Assembly (NCBI GenBank): GCA_910583845.1
Contig: CAJUAB010000019.1
Coordinates: 1 to 64,000 of the forward strand
Direction of reading: 5' to 3'
Length of the DNA: 64,000 nt
Source of the DNA: an uncultured Acetatifactor sp.
Lineage (GTDB): Bacteria; Bacillota; Clostridia; Lachnospirales; Lachnospiraceae
Both the position numbers and the translations under genes were made by a program. The notes beneath the pieces are model-generated. The model worked only from the letters and a program-made list of their open reading frames with translations. It made no database searches and had not been told where the DNA came from. Positions 15,800 through 24,692 of this stretch are shown here, piece after piece. Every line of letters starts with the position of its first letter. Position 1 is the stretch's first letter.

Positions 15800-18451
15800 G
15801 TGAGAATATATGACATGAAGGTGAATCATCTGCGCAATCCCCTGGGATTTCGCATGGAGAGGACAGTGTTCTCCTGGAAGGTGGAGGAGGCAGCGGGCAG
15901 ATGTCAGGAGAGCGCCCGGATCGTTGTGGCAAAGGACCGGGAACTGAGGGAAGTGCTGTTTGACTCGGGCTATGACAGGCAGGCCAGTTCCCTGGCTTAC
16001 AGGGCGGAGATCCCGCTGAGCCCCAGAACCAGGTATTACTGGACGGTGCATGTGCGCACCGATGCCGGGGAGGAGGCCCGGGGGGAGACGCAGTGGTTTG
16101 AGACAGGGAAGAGGGAGGAGCCCTGGTCGGGAAAATGGATCACCTGCCCGAAGGTGGAAACCAGCCTGTCCGACGGGGCAAAGGGCGTCCTGTCGGACAA
16201 GCGCCATCCCCGCTTTGAAAAGAAGATAGCGCCCGAGGGAAAAGTGGTCAGCGCCAGGCTCTATATCTGCGGCCTGGGGCTGTACGAGGCTGCCTATATC
16301 CGGGAGGACGGAGAAAGGAGGCGTATCGGCCAGGAATATCTGACGCCCTACAGCAATGATTACAGGGAGTGGGTGCAGTACCAGACCTTTGACGTGACAG
16401 AGGATTTGCAGGTGAAAGGAACCCTTTCTATTTTGCTGGGCAACGGCTGGTACAAGGCCCGTTTTGGCTTTACCGCCCGGGAAGATGTGGGATTTTACGG
16501 TGATCAGTGGAAACTGATGGCGGAGCTGCGTCTTACCTATGAGGACGGCAGGCAGGAGACAGTGGGCACCGATGAGAGCTGGCTGGTTACGCGGAGCAAC
16601 ATTACGTTCTCCAATCTGTATGACGGAGAATGGGTGGATGAGACGCTGGAGGCTCTTCCCGCGTCCCTGGCGCTGCTCTGCGACGCCCCGGAGGGAAAGC
16701 TGACGGACCGCATGAGTCTGCCAGTGACCGTTCATGAGACCTTTCAGCCCAGAGAGCTGCTTCACACCCCGGCGGGAGAGCTGGTACTCGACATGGGCCA
16801 GGAGTTTACCGGTATTTTTGCCCTGAAAATCCGTGAGCCCGCAGGCACCAGGATACATATTCAGACCGGAGAGATTTTACAGCAGGGCAATTTCTACAAC
16901 GCCAACCTGCGCAGCGCCAGATCCGAGTATTATTACACCACAGCCGGAGGGGAGCAGGTGATCATGCCCCATTTTACGTTTTACGGCTACCGCTACGTGA
17001 AGGTGGAGGGGGTGTCCGACCTGAAAGCCGAAGATTTCACCGGTCTGGCCTGTTACAGCGATATCGAGGCCAAAGGCACACTGCGCACGGGGCATGCGCT
17101 GGTGAATCGTCTGATCGAAAATGTGCGCTGGGGCTTGCAGGGGAATTTTGTGGATGTGCCCACGGACTGTCCTCAGAGGGATGAGCGCATGGGCTGGACG
17201 GGGGACGCCCAGGTATTTTCTCCTACGGCCACCTATCTGAAAGATACCTATGCCTTTTACGCCAAGTATCTGTACGATATGGCCCGGGAGCAGAGCGTCC
17301 GGGACGGCAGAGTGCCGGATGTGATTCCCTCCTGCGGCGTGGAGTCCTGCGCCTGTGTCTGGGGAGACGCCGCCTGTATCATCCCCTGGAATCTGTATCT
17401 CTTCTACGGGGATCAGAGCATTCTGGAGGACCAGTTTGAGAGCATGAAATCCTGGGTGGATTACATCGCGTCGGTGGACGGGGATAACCATGGCTGGCGG
17501 TATAAGTTCCACTATGGGGACTGGCTGGCTCTGGACAATCCGGCTGCAGGTGCCGAGGAGGTGATGGGCGGCACGGACGAGGAGTTCATCGCCAATGTCT
17601 ATTACGCGGCAAGCGCCGGTCTGGTGGCAAAGGCGGCGGAGGTGTTGGGCAGGCGGGAAGAGGCGGAGAAATATGACAAACTTTCCCGGGAGCAGTTTGC
17701 CGCGGTGAAGGAGGAGTACTACAGCGCCACGGGCCGTTGCTGCGTCAGGACCCAGACCGCCATGGTGCTGACCATGAAATACCGCCTCTCCCACAATGAG
17801 GAACTGACCAGAAAGCATCTGGAGAAGCTCTTTAAGGACAGCGGGCACAAGCTCCGGACGGGGTTTGTGGGCACTCCCCTGCTCTGTAACGTGCTCTCCG
17901 AAAACGGTTATGACGATCTGGCATATGAGCTGCTGCTCAATGAAGAGTATCCCGGCTGGCTCTACGAGGTGAAGCTGGGGGCCACCACCGTGTGGGAGCG
18001 CTGGAACAGTCTGCTGCCTGACGGCACCATCTCCGGCATCGGCATGAACAGCATGAACCACTACGCCTATGGAGCCGTGGCGGAGTGGATGTTCCGCCAT
18101 GCGGCGGGCATTAACCCTGCGGAGGGGACTGTGGGCTTTCAGAAAGTGGCCTTTGCGCCCAGACTGAGCTGGAAGCTGCGCAGCATGGAAGGGGAGTATG
18201 ATTCCCCGGCGGGGAAATATCGCAGCGCCTGGAAGCTGACGGACCCCTGGCATGTGGAGCTGTCGGTGACGGTGCCCTTCGGATGTGCCGCCACATTAAA
18301 GCTCCCCTGTGCGGGGGAGGAGGTCCTGTCAGACAGCGCCAATCCCATGTTTGCCCGGGTGGAGGACGGTCTGTGCGTCCTGGAGCCGGGGCACTACAGT
18401 GTGGCTTATAAGACGGACCGGTCGCTTGAGAGTGGCATGCAGAATCTGTGA
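15800..18451 (+). CDS. Alpha-L-rhamnosidase, GH78
   Basis: 883 residues, no signal peptide, so likely intracellular. It hydrolyses terminal alpha-L-rhamnose from plant glycans or flavonoid glycosides. The order is an N-terminal beta domain (MKVNHLRNPLGFRMER, the usual beginning of this family), further beta-sandwich domains, an (alpha/alpha)6 barrel at about 400-780, and a C-terminal beta domain. The barrel carries the acidic motif DERMGWTGDAQVF (general acid) and the second Glu in LGATTVWERWNS (base). I chose GTG 15800 because AAAGGAGG lies 6 bases upstream; ATG 15815 is also possible. The next hydrolase begins 10 bp after its stop, in the same operon. Confidence 0.92.
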   Translation: MRIYDMKVNHLRNPLGFRMERTVFSWKVEEAAGRCQESARIVVAKDRELREVLFDSGYDRQASSLAYRAEIPLSPRTRYYWTVHVRTDAGEEARGETQWFETGKREEPWSGKWITCPKVETSLSDGAKGVLSDKRHPRFEKKIAPEGKVVSARLYICGLGLYEAAYIREDGERRRIGQEYLTPYSNDYREWVQYQTFDVTEDLQVKGTLSILLGNGWYKARFGFTAREDVGFYGDQWKLMAELRLTYEDGRQETVGTDESWLVTRSNITFSNLYDGEWVDETLEALPASLALLCDAPEGKLTDRMSLPVTVHETFQPRELLHTPAGELVLDMGQEFTGIFALKIREPAGTRIHIQTGEILQQGNFYNANLRSARSEYYYTTAGGEQVIMPHFTFYGYRYVKVEGVSDLKAEDFTGLACYSDIEAKGTLRTGHALVNRLIENVRWGLQGNFVDVPTDCPQRDERMGWTGDAQVFSPTATYLKDTYAFYAKYLYDMAREQSVRDGRVPDVIPSCGVESCACVWGDAACIIPWNLYLFYGDQSILEDQFESMKSWVDYIASVDGDNHGWRYKFHYGDWLALDNPAAGAEEVMGGTDEEFIANVYYAASAGLVAKAAEVLGRREEAEKYDKLSREQFAAVKEEYYSATGRCCVRTQTAMVLTMKYRLSHNEELTRKHLEKLFKDSGHKLRTGFVGTPLLCNVLSENGYDDLAYELLLNEEYPGWLYEVKLGATTVWERWNSLLPDGTISGIGMNSMNHYAYGAVAEWMFRHAAGINPAEGTVGFQKVAFAPRLSWKLRSMEGEYDSPAGKYRSAWKLTDPWHVELSVTVPFGCAATLKLPCAGEEVLSDSANPMFARVEDGLCVLEPGHYSVAYKTDRSLESGMQNL

Positions 18452-18461
18452 GGGGAAGAAG

Positions 18462-20048
18462 ATGAGACAGTATGAATGCTTTGAATTGACTTACCCGGGG
18501 CCGGAGCCGGAGGGCTCCCGGGCCCGGGTGGACCTGCGGGCGGAGTTTGTCTGTGAGGGAGTGAGCCGGAGAGTGGAGGGATTCTACGCGGGGAAGGGGA
18601 TTTACAAAGTGCGTTTCTACCCGGACCGTGCAGGCTGCTATCATTGGAAGGTCACGGGAGCGGTCAGCGCCCAGGGAGAGGAAATGTGCATGGCGGCAAA
18701 GGCTCCTAGGGGAGAGGAAGCTGCCCATGGGATGGTGCGGGCGGCGGGAAAGCACTTCCGGTATGATGACGGCAGCTGGTATCGTCCGTTCGGCACCACT
18801 GTATACGCGCTGGTGCATCAGGAAAAGGCCCTGGTGGATACCACCATGGAGACATTGCGGGGAGCTCCGTTTAACAAGGTGCGTTTCTGTGTGTTCCCCA
18901 AGCACTATGATTTCAATCATAATGAACCGCCCTGCTTTCCCTTTGAGAGAAAAGAGGGGGGCTGGGACGTACACAGGCCGGATTTCGCGTACTGGGACGC
19001 GCTGGAGGCCAGGATACGGGAGCTGGACGCCATGGGTATTCAGGGGGATCTGATCCTGTTTCACCCTTATGACCGCTGGGGCTTTTCGGAGCTTGGCAGG
19101 GAGGACAGCCTGGTCTATCTGGATTATCTGCTCCGCCGTCTCTCAGCCATGCCCAATCTCTGGTGGTCCCTGGCCAACGAATACGATCTGATGCCTGGCT
19201 ACAGCCGCCGGGACTGGGAGGATTTTGCCGGTTTTGTGGCGGAACATGACCCCTATGGCCATTGTCTGAGCAACCATAACTGTATGGCCTACTGGGATTT
19301 TTCCCGAAAGGAAATCACCCATTGCAGCATTCAGGATACAAATGTGAGCGAGGTTCCGGAACTGTGGGAGCAGTACGGCAAGCCGGTGGTCTTCGACGAG
19401 TGCCGCTATGAGGGCAATATTATTCATTCCTGGGGAAATCTGTCCGCCAGGGAAATGACGCGCCGGTTCTGGACGGCCACCTGCTGCGGCGGTTATTGTA
19501 CCCACGGAGAGACCTGCTACAGTGAGGATGAGGTGCTCTGGTGGGCCAAGGGGGGAACGCTGAAAGGGGAGAGTCCGGCCCGGATTGCTTTCCTGCGGGA
19601 AATCGTGGAGTCACTTCCGGGGCCACTGGATTTTATGGGGGAAGGTCTGGGGGCGTATACGGAGGGCTGTCTGCGCACCATGCAGGAGCAGGGGCCGTCG
19701 GAGGAATTTCGCGCAAGTTCCTTTCTCATGGCCATGCTGGAGCTTCCCCGGGAGCGTCTGCGGCCTTTTGTGGTCAAGGAGCGGGTGGCCCTGGGACATT
19801 GCGGACAGGAGGCCTATCTGAAATATCTGGAGAGGCAGAGCGCTTCCGTGACGGAACTGAATCTGCCCCAGGACGGCAGTTATCGCGTGGAGGTGATTGA
19901 CACCTGGAATATGACCAGGACAGTGGCAGCGGAGAACGTCCGCGGCAAGGTGCAGGTGAAGCTGCCGGGCCGTGAGGATATGGCGGTTCTGGCGCTGAAG
20001 CAGTCTGCTATGGTAAATGACATACAAAACAGGAGGACATTACAATGA
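18462..20048 (+). CDS. TIM-barrel glycoside hydrolase, DUF5060/DUF5605-like
   Basis: 528 residues, no signal peptide. An N-terminal beta-sandwich (DUF5060-like, about 1-75) precedes a (beta/alpha)8 barrel (about 85-400) and a small C-terminal domain. The likely acid/base Glu is in WWSLANEYDLM and the likely nucleophile in PVVFDECRYEGN, at the ends of strands 4 and 7 as in clan GH-A. HPYDRWGF is also typical. The substrate is not fixed; its place directly after GH78 suggests a rhamnose- or arabinose-containing plant glycan. AGGGGAAGA precedes the ATG. Its stop overlaps the next start. Confidence 0.8.
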   Translation: MRQYECFELTYPGPEPEGSRARVDLRAEFVCEGVSRRVEGFYAGKGIYKVRFYPDRAGCYHWKVTGAVSAQGEEMCMAAKAPRGEEAAHGMVRAAGKHFRYDDGSWYRPFGTTVYALVHQEKALVDTTMETLRGAPFNKVRFCVFPKHYDFNHNEPPCFPFERKEGGWDVHRPDFAYWDALEARIRELDAMGIQGDLILFHPYDRWGFSELGREDSLVYLDYLLRRLSAMPNLWWSLANEYDLMPGYSRRDWEDFAGFVAEHDPYGHCLSNHNCMAYWDFSRKEITHCSIQDTNVSEVPELWEQYGKPVVFDECRYEGNIIHSWGNLSAREMTRRFWTATCCGGYCTHGETCYSEDEVLWWAKGGTLKGESPARIAFLREIVESLPGPLDFMGEGLGAYTEGCLRTMQEQGPSEEFRASSFLMAMLELPRERLRPFVVKERVALGHCGQEAYLKYLERQSASVTELNLPQDGSYRVEVIDTWNMTRTVAAENVRGKVQVKLPGREDMAVLALKQSAMVNDIQNRRTLQ

Positions 20049-20467
20049 TGCGTGATCCGCAGAAGACCATCGGCAACCTGATTGACAAACAGAAAGTCGC
20101 TTTTATAGCCTCCGTTTCCGAGGACGGTTTTCCCCACATGAAAGCCATGCTTTCGCCCCGCAGGAGGGAGGGGATAAAGGAGTTCTGGTTTTCCACCAAC
20201 ACATCCTCCATGAGGGTAGCGCAATATCGGAAGAATCCCAACGCCAGCATCTATTTCTGCGACAGGCGCTTTTTCAGAGGAGTGATGCTGGTGGGAACCA
20301 TGGAAGTGCTGGAGGATCAGGAGAGCAAGCAGATGATCTGGGAGCGGGGGGATACGATGTATTACTCCCAGGGAGTGACAGATCCCGACTACTGCGTATT
20401 GAAATTCACAGCGCAGAAGGGACGTTACTATGCCAATTTCCGCTCCGAATCCTTTACCGTAGAATAA
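20045..20467 (+). CDS. Pyridoxamine 5'-phosphate oxidase-like flavoprotein
   Basis: 140 residues, split beta-barrel FMN-binding family (IDKQKVAFIASVSEDGFPHMKAML, FWFSTNTSSMRVAQYRKNPNASIYFCD). The general stress-protein/PPOX group binds flavin or heme-type cofactors; the enzymatic reaction is not deducible. ATG at 20045 overlaps the hydrolase stop (ATGA), with AGGAGG upstream, so it is coupled to the glycoside operon. ATG 20048 is an equal alternative. Confidence 0.82.
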   Translation: MMRDPQKTIGNLIDKQKVAFIASVSEDGFPHMKAMLSPRRREGIKEFWFSTNTSSMRVAQYRKNPNASIYFCDRRFFRGVMLVGTMEVLEDQESKQMIWERGDTMYYSQGVTDPDYCVLKFTAQKGRYYANFRSESFTVE

Positions 20468-20536
20468 GGTGTCTGCGAAACCCTGCCCGCAATTGCCTGT
20501 TTACCGTCGAATAGCTCAGAGGAGAGGTATCATGCC

Positions 20537-21157
20537 ATGAGATATTATATTGCTGATCCGCATTTTTACCATGGGAACCTGAACAACCGCATGGACTGTC
20601 GGGGGTTTGCCGATGTGGAAGAGATGAACGAGTACATGATTGCCAAATGGAATCAAAAAGTCAGGGATAACGACGAAGTGATTATACTGGGGGATTTATC
20701 CTTCGGAAATGTGGTGGAGACCATTGAGCTTACCAGGCGGCTCAAGGGCAGATTGTATCTGATTCAGGGCAATCATGACCGTTTCGTGAACAAAACCACT
20801 ATGGATATGAGACGTTTCGAATGGGTAAAGCCCTATGAGGAGTTGTATGACAATAAACGTAAAGTGATACTCTGCCATTACCCCATCCTATGCTATAATG
20901 GGCAATACCGTCTGGACGAGAACGGAAACCCTAAGACCTACATGCTCTACGGCCATGTCCATGACACCGGGGACCAGAGGCTGATGGAGCAGTTTCAGGA
21001 TATCACCCGGGCCACGGTCGTAACCGGTGCCCGGGGCAACGCCAGGCCTGTTCCCTGCAATATGATCAATTGTTTCTGCATGTATTCCGACTATGAGCCG
21101 CTGACGCTGGACGAATGGATACTCTGCGATGAAAAGCGGCGGGAGAATTTACGTTGA
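20537..21157 (+). CDS. Calcineurin-like metallophosphoesterase
   Basis: 206 residues, cytoplasmic. It has the complete metallophosphoesterase motif series: DPHFYH (in YYIADPHFYHGN), GDLSFGN, GNHDR, CHYP and GHVHD, for a two-metal active site. It resembles the small phosphoesterases often found with phage or mobile genes. Substrate unknown. AGAGGAGAGG precedes the ATG. It ends 45 bp before a strong terminator hairpin. Confidence 0.85.
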   Translation: MRYYIADPHFYHGNLNNRMDCRGFADVEEMNEYMIAKWNQKVRDNDEVIILGDLSFGNVVETIELTRRLKGRLYLIQGNHDRFVNKTTMDMRRFEWVKPYEELYDNKRKVILCHYPILCYNGQYRLDENGNPKTYMLYGHVHDTGDQRLMEQFQDITRATVVTGARGNARPVPCNMINCFCMYSDYEPLTLDEWILCDEKRRENLR

Positions 21158-21202
21158 TCGCGGCCAGGGAGTAAATGGCAGCGGGCCTATACAGATCATA
21201 TG

Positions 21203-21241
21203 AAAAAGCTATCCTTTATTACAGGCAAAGGATAGCTTTTT
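21203..21241. terminator. Perfect 15-bp bidirectional terminator
   Basis: AAAAAGCTATCCTTT (21203-21217) is the exact reverse complement of 21227-21241, around a 9-base loop. T-tracts occur on both strands. It insulates the recombinase from the phosphoesterase upstream. Confidence 0.9.
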
Positions 21242-21285
21242 CTGTGACCCAATCATTTTATACAGTTCAGGAGGACAAAAAAGAG

Positions 21286-21891
21286 ATGGAAGGGCAAAAA
21301 GTATTCGGTTATATCAGAGTATCTACCAGAGAGCAAAATATGGACAGACAGAGAATTGCCTTGGAGGAAACGGGAATCCCGCCGGAGAGAATCTATATGG
21401 ACAGACAGTCAGGCAAGGATTTCGACAGGCCTCAATATATGGAAATGTTAAAGCAACTGGAGCAGGGCAGCGTCTTATATGTGAAATCCATCGATCGGTT
21501 GGGAAGAAATTACAGCGATCTGACAGAGCAGTGGAGGATCATAACAAAAGAAAAGGGAACGGATATTGTGGTTCTGGATATGCCGCTTCTGGACACCCGG
21601 AGCAATAAAGATCTGCTGGGAACCTTTATCAGCGATATTGTGCTGACCCTGCTCAGTTACGTGGCAGAAAACGAACGGGCCAACATCAGACAGCGGCAGG
21701 CGGAGGGAATCGCCGCTGCCAGGCGCAGGGGCATACATTTTGGAAGACCGTCAAAACCCCTGCCGGACAATTTCGCGTCTGTATACCAGGCCTGGAAAGC
21801 AGGAGCAATTCATACCGGAGAGGCCGCTGCGCAGTGCGGGATGCCGCGGTCTACCTTCTGTTATAAAGCAAAGCGGTACGAAGAAAAATGA
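21286..21891 (+). CDS. Small serine recombinase (Hin/Pin-like invertase or resolvase)
   Basis: 201 residues. A resolvase catalytic domain covers about 1-140: YIRVSTREQNMDRQ with the nucleophile Ser in RVST, then SGKDFDRPQ, DRLGRNY and AENERANIRQRQAEGIAAARRRG. A C-terminal helix-turn-helix covers about 160-200 (GEAAAQCGMPRSTFCYKA). Length and order match the Hin/Pin invertase-resolvase family, which recombines 26-bp sites made of two 12-bp halves around a 2-bp core. CAGGAGG precedes ATG 21286. Its TGA stop is the first three bases of a 26-bp hix-like site, and a partner site lies 167 bp away, so it probably acts on the adjacent segment. Confidence 0.85.
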   Translation: MEGQKVFGYIRVSTREQNMDRQRIALEETGIPPERIYMDRQSGKDFDRPQYMEMLKQLEQGSVLYVKSIDRLGRNYSDLTEQWRIITKEKGTDIVVLDMPLLDTRSNKDLLGTFISDIVLTLLSYVAENERANIRQRQAEGIAAARRRGIHFGRPSKPLPDNFASVYQAWKAGAIHTGEAAAQCGMPRSTFCYKAKRYEEK

Positions 21892-21914
21892 CGGAAAAGT
21901 GTACTTTTTTGTCG
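21889..21914. repeat. Left 26-bp recombination-site candidate (IRL)
   Basis: Two 12-bp half-sites, TGACGGAAAAGT and ACTTTTTTGTCG, flank the 2-bp core GT (21901-21902). Compared with the reverse complement of the right site, 23 of 26 bases match, including the core. It overlaps the recombinase stop codon. It could also form an AU-rich hairpin in RNA. Confidence 0.65.
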
Positions 21915-22055
21915 CCTTATTTTGATAAATATATTTGACTTAAAATATATCATAAACTTGTCAGAAAGTCAATTTCTATTGTTTTCATAACATTTTTCCC
22001 GTAGTTTATTGACCCTTAACTGTGAGAAAATCTCCTGGCAAAATATATGATCTCA
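21915..22055. other. AT-rich candidate invertible segment
   Basis: 141 bp of strongly AT-rich DNA between the two 26-bp sites, with no open frame. It holds a good leftward promoter (21944-21972) and a weaker rightward one: TTGATA 21922-21927, 18-bp spacer, TATATC 21946-21951. Confidence 0.55.
21944..21972 (-). promoter_or_regulatory. Strong leftward promoter inside the candidate invertible segment
   Basis: On the minus strand: TTGACT (21972-21967), 17-bp spacer, TATATT (21949-21944), with an extended TGA just before the -10. It points toward the recombinase 3' end in the orientation given. Inversion between the site cores would turn it toward the zinc-ribbon operon. Confidence 0.7.
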
Positions 22056-22081
22056 TGACAAAAAAGTACACTTTTTTGTCA
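22056..22081. repeat. Right 26-bp recombination-site candidate (IRR)
   Basis: A perfect 12-bp inverted repeat, TGACAAAAAAGT and ACTTTTTTGTCA, around the core AC (22068-22069). The core is the complement-inverse of the left core GT, so the two sites are in inverted orientation. It ends 22 bp before the first zinc-ribbon gene. Confidence 0.65.
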
Positions 22082-22103
22082 TAAAGCGCGAGGAGGAAGT
22101 AAG

Positions 22104-22538
22104 ATGGGATTATTTGACGCAAAACAGACAAAAAGCCAGGCTGTTTCCCCGGAGGTGGCGGATTGTGACAGGCAATTGGCGGCGCTGACGCAAAGGAAAA
22201 GAGAGATTGTCTATAATATCGGACAACTCTATGCAGACAGCAACGACGCCGTATCCGCTGCGGGCACGGTCTATGAGAATCCGCTGAAGGAGTTGGAAAG
22301 GATTGCGGAGGATATATCGACGCTGGAGAAGAGGAAACTGGCGCTGCAGGGGCTGCGCAAGTGTGAGAAATGCGGCAATGTGCTGGTACTTGACAGCGCG
22401 TTTTGTAACAAATGCGGCGAAAAGTTGGAACCCCTGTTTACTCCTACGGAGCAGAATCCGCATGTATGCAGTAAATGCGGTACGCCGTATACGGAGGGAG
22501 CAGCCTTTTGCACGGGCTGCGGCAGCAAACTGGAATAA
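22104..22538 (+). CDS. Double zinc-ribbon protein with coiled coil
   Basis: 144 residues, no membrane helix, so probably cytoplasmic. A helical coiled-coil segment spans about 15-80 (DCDRQLAALTQRKREIVYNIGQL, LEKRKLALQGL). Two zinc ribbons of the CxxC...CxxC type follow, at about 86-105 (CEKCG...CNKCG) and 121-140 (CSKCG...CTGCG). CGAGGAGG precedes the ATG. It is the first gene after the candidate invertible promoter and leads a run of zinc-ribbon genes with short gaps. Function unknown; a shared zinc-ribbon partner or scaffold role is only inference. Confidence 0.8.
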   Translation: MGLFDAKQTKSQAVSPEVADCDRQLAALTQRKREIVYNIGQLYADSNDAVSAAGTVYENPLKELERIAEDISTLEKRKLALQGLRKCEKCGNVLVLDSAFCNKCGEKLEPLFTPTEQNPHVCSKCGTPYTEGAAFCTGCGSKLE

Positions 22539-22574
22539 GAGGTATAAAGACAGAGTAATGAGGGGAGAAAACAG

Positions 22575-24656
22575 TTGTACTGTGCAGATTGTGGAAGTCC
22601 TGTAAAGAAAAAGGAAACTTACTGTAAGGACTGCTTAAAAAAGAGGAAAGCGTCTCAGGCTGCCGCCGATACCGGAAAAGAGAGACGTATAAAAGGCGGC
22701 GCAAAGTGGATTGTGGCAGGAGCGGTCGGTATCGGACTTTTGACAGTGGGCGCATTGGCGGTACGGGAAAACATTGCAGGCGGAGAGCAGAAAGAGAAGC
22801 CACAATATTTATCTGCACAGACATCCTCCTGGGAGAATATCGACAGAGGGGAAAATGTGCCCGGTGTAAAAGAACCGGTATCTGGCGGAGGAGAAGAGAA
22901 CGCGGTCAATCTGACACAACAGAGAGAGGAGCGGATATTGGCGCTCTCCCAGCAGCAATGGATGCTGGAGCAGGCCGCCAGAAATCTGACGGCGGAGCGT
23001 CTGGCGGCAACCTCCTTTGTGACGGTCGATCCCAGGGAGCAATTCTCCGCTGCGGATGTGATCCTGGACGGCGTAACGGGAAACCTGATTATATCGGAGG
23101 GCGCAAGGGCGATGTATCAATCGGTCTCCCAGGGCAGATCGGCGTCGGATATCTGCCGCAGTACGCTGGAGAGTGCGGCGGCGCAGGTACCGCAATATCT
23201 GAGCGACAGGGCGGAGAGCGCATTACAGGACATGGTGACGGACCTGATCGGCGTGGATGTATTTTCGGCGTTGGATTTTATCTCCCAATTGCAGAACGCG
23301 GACGATATGCCGGTAGTTCTGCTGCAGCAGATCGTAGATGAGCAGCGAAGAGACGTCTATAAGCTGACGATCTTTTTGGAGCAGGAAAAAATAAGCGCGG
23401 CAGATATGTACAAGGTTGCACAGCTCATGTATGCCATCCAGACGCGGGAACAGGAGATTGCCGCAGTTAGGGGAACGGCTGGCGGCGGCAGTGAAACGGA
23501 TTACCGGGATATACGGACTCTGGCCGGGCAGTATGCGGCCAATGAGACGGAGTTGCTGTATCTGGCGCAGGCGGAGGTATTAAAAGAGGGTTCCCCGGAC
23601 GGGGATGCGCGGGAGGCTTTAGCGGAGAGACAGAAGAGTATCTTGGAGCGGATGGAGCTGTACAGCGTACTGGCGCAGACTGAGCAGGGGGACATATCTG
23701 TCAACTATGATGTGGAGGGATTTCGGGAGGCGCAGAAGACCGTTTCGCAGGAGGGCACGCTGGATAAGCTGCTGACAGGAGATCTTTTGGGCGGCTTTTT
23801 AGCGGAGGGCGGCCAGCAGAATGAGGACTGGCTGCAGGAGAACCGGGCCCGGCTGTGCGATGGGATGACGGATTATATGGAGGAAAGTTATCTGGAGGTC
23901 GCCTCCGCCAGAGCGGATTTTATGGGGCAGTACGGCGCGCTGGGCAGTCTGCTGCCTATGACGGGAGAATCTGGTTCCCTGGCAGAGAGCTGTCTGGAGC
24001 AGACGCCGTGGGAGATACAGCTTGACGGGGCAGCAAATGCTTATCTGACTGCTCTTGCCAAATATCGCTTCGACCTGGAAAGTGCGTATATCCTGTACGA
24101 CTGTATATTGACCGACAGCCAGGCGGATTATTTGTTCACGCTGGAGCTGGAACTGGATCAGACGGTGAAAGCGCTGCAGTCCTGCCAGACTGTGGAATAC
24201 GGGGGCTACAGCGAGGAAGAGGCAGCGGATCGCTGGTGCGAGCTGCTGGAGGACTATAAGCAGATCCTGGATCAGACTGTAGACCGGAGCCTTGCGCTGG
24301 GAGGAAACGCGCCGGGTATACATGCCAACGGATACCTGACGGTCTATGGGGAGACAACCTATAAGGCATACAGCAAGGAACCTGCCGCGGATTCCAGGCC
24401 TCTGACTATTGTCGGCGGCACGGGCAATCAGGAGCGCAATCCCCGGTATTACTATGACACTTCGGGGAATTTGCTCTGCGCGGTCTACGGGATCAACAGG
24501 ATCGTCTATCGAGGCGGTCTCCCGGTAGTGTTTTTCATCGGTGAGGAGAAACACTATTCCTGGGATCTGGAACCGGGCGGCTGGGAATTGCAGCGTATGT
24601 CGGAGTATGGGAATAAGGCTCAGGACATGTATAACAGGTTTGTAAACGGTATGTAA
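22575..24656 (+). CDS. Zinc-ribbon membrane protein with large extracellular helical region, TTG start
   Basis: 693 residues. Residues 2-21 are a single zinc ribbon (YCADCG...YCKDC). A membrane helix at about 43-65 (WIVAGAVGIGLLTVGALAV) precedes about 620 residues, presumably outside the cell. This outer part is mostly helical and acidic without a family I recognise. The last 100 residues (YTLT-type Tyr/Gly-rich, NPRYYYDTSGNLLCAVYG) may be a beta domain. TTG start with AGGGGAG upstream; the first Cys pair begins two codons later, so later starts would destroy the ribbon. 36 bp after the previous gene. Confidence 0.75.
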   Translation: MYCADCGSPVKKKETYCKDCLKKRKASQAAADTGKERRIKGGAKWIVAGAVGIGLLTVGALAVRENIAGGEQKEKPQYLSAQTSSWENIDRGENVPGVKEPVSGGGEENAVNLTQQREERILALSQQQWMLEQAARNLTAERLAATSFVTVDPREQFSAADVILDGVTGNLIISEGARAMYQSVSQGRSASDICRSTLESAAAQVPQYLSDRAESALQDMVTDLIGVDVFSALDFISQLQNADDMPVVLLQQIVDEQRRDVYKLTIFLEQEKISAADMYKVAQLMYAIQTREQEIAAVRGTAGGGSETDYRDIRTLAGQYAANETELLYLAQAEVLKEGSPDGDAREALAERQKSILERMELYSVLAQTEQGDISVNYDVEGFREAQKTVSQEGTLDKLLTGDLLGGFLAEGGQQNEDWLQENRARLCDGMTDYMEESYLEVASARADFMGQYGALGSLLPMTGESGSLAESCLEQTPWEIQLDGAANAYLTALAKYRFDLESAYILYDCILTDSQADYLFTLELELDQTVKALQSCQTVEYGGYSEEEAADRWCELLEDYKQILDQTVDRSLALGGNAPGIHANGYLTVYGETTYKAYSKEPAADSRPLTIVGGTGNQERNPRYYYDTSGNLLCAVYGINRIVYRGGLPVVFFIGEEKHYSWDLEPGGWELQRMSEYGNKAQDMYNRFVNGM

Positions 24657-24692
24657 ACCGTTGAAAAAGCAGGATAGAGAAGAGGAAAAAGC

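Noticed and set aside
16877..18253. A 458-codon minus frame inside the GH78 gene
   Set aside because: No start context or domain; the GH78 frame explains the region.
21889..22081. Plain terminators only
   Set aside because: Both palindromes have exact 12 + 2 + 12 structure, inverted cores, and flank a promoter beside a recombinase, which terminators would not explain; kept as the caveat in the finding.
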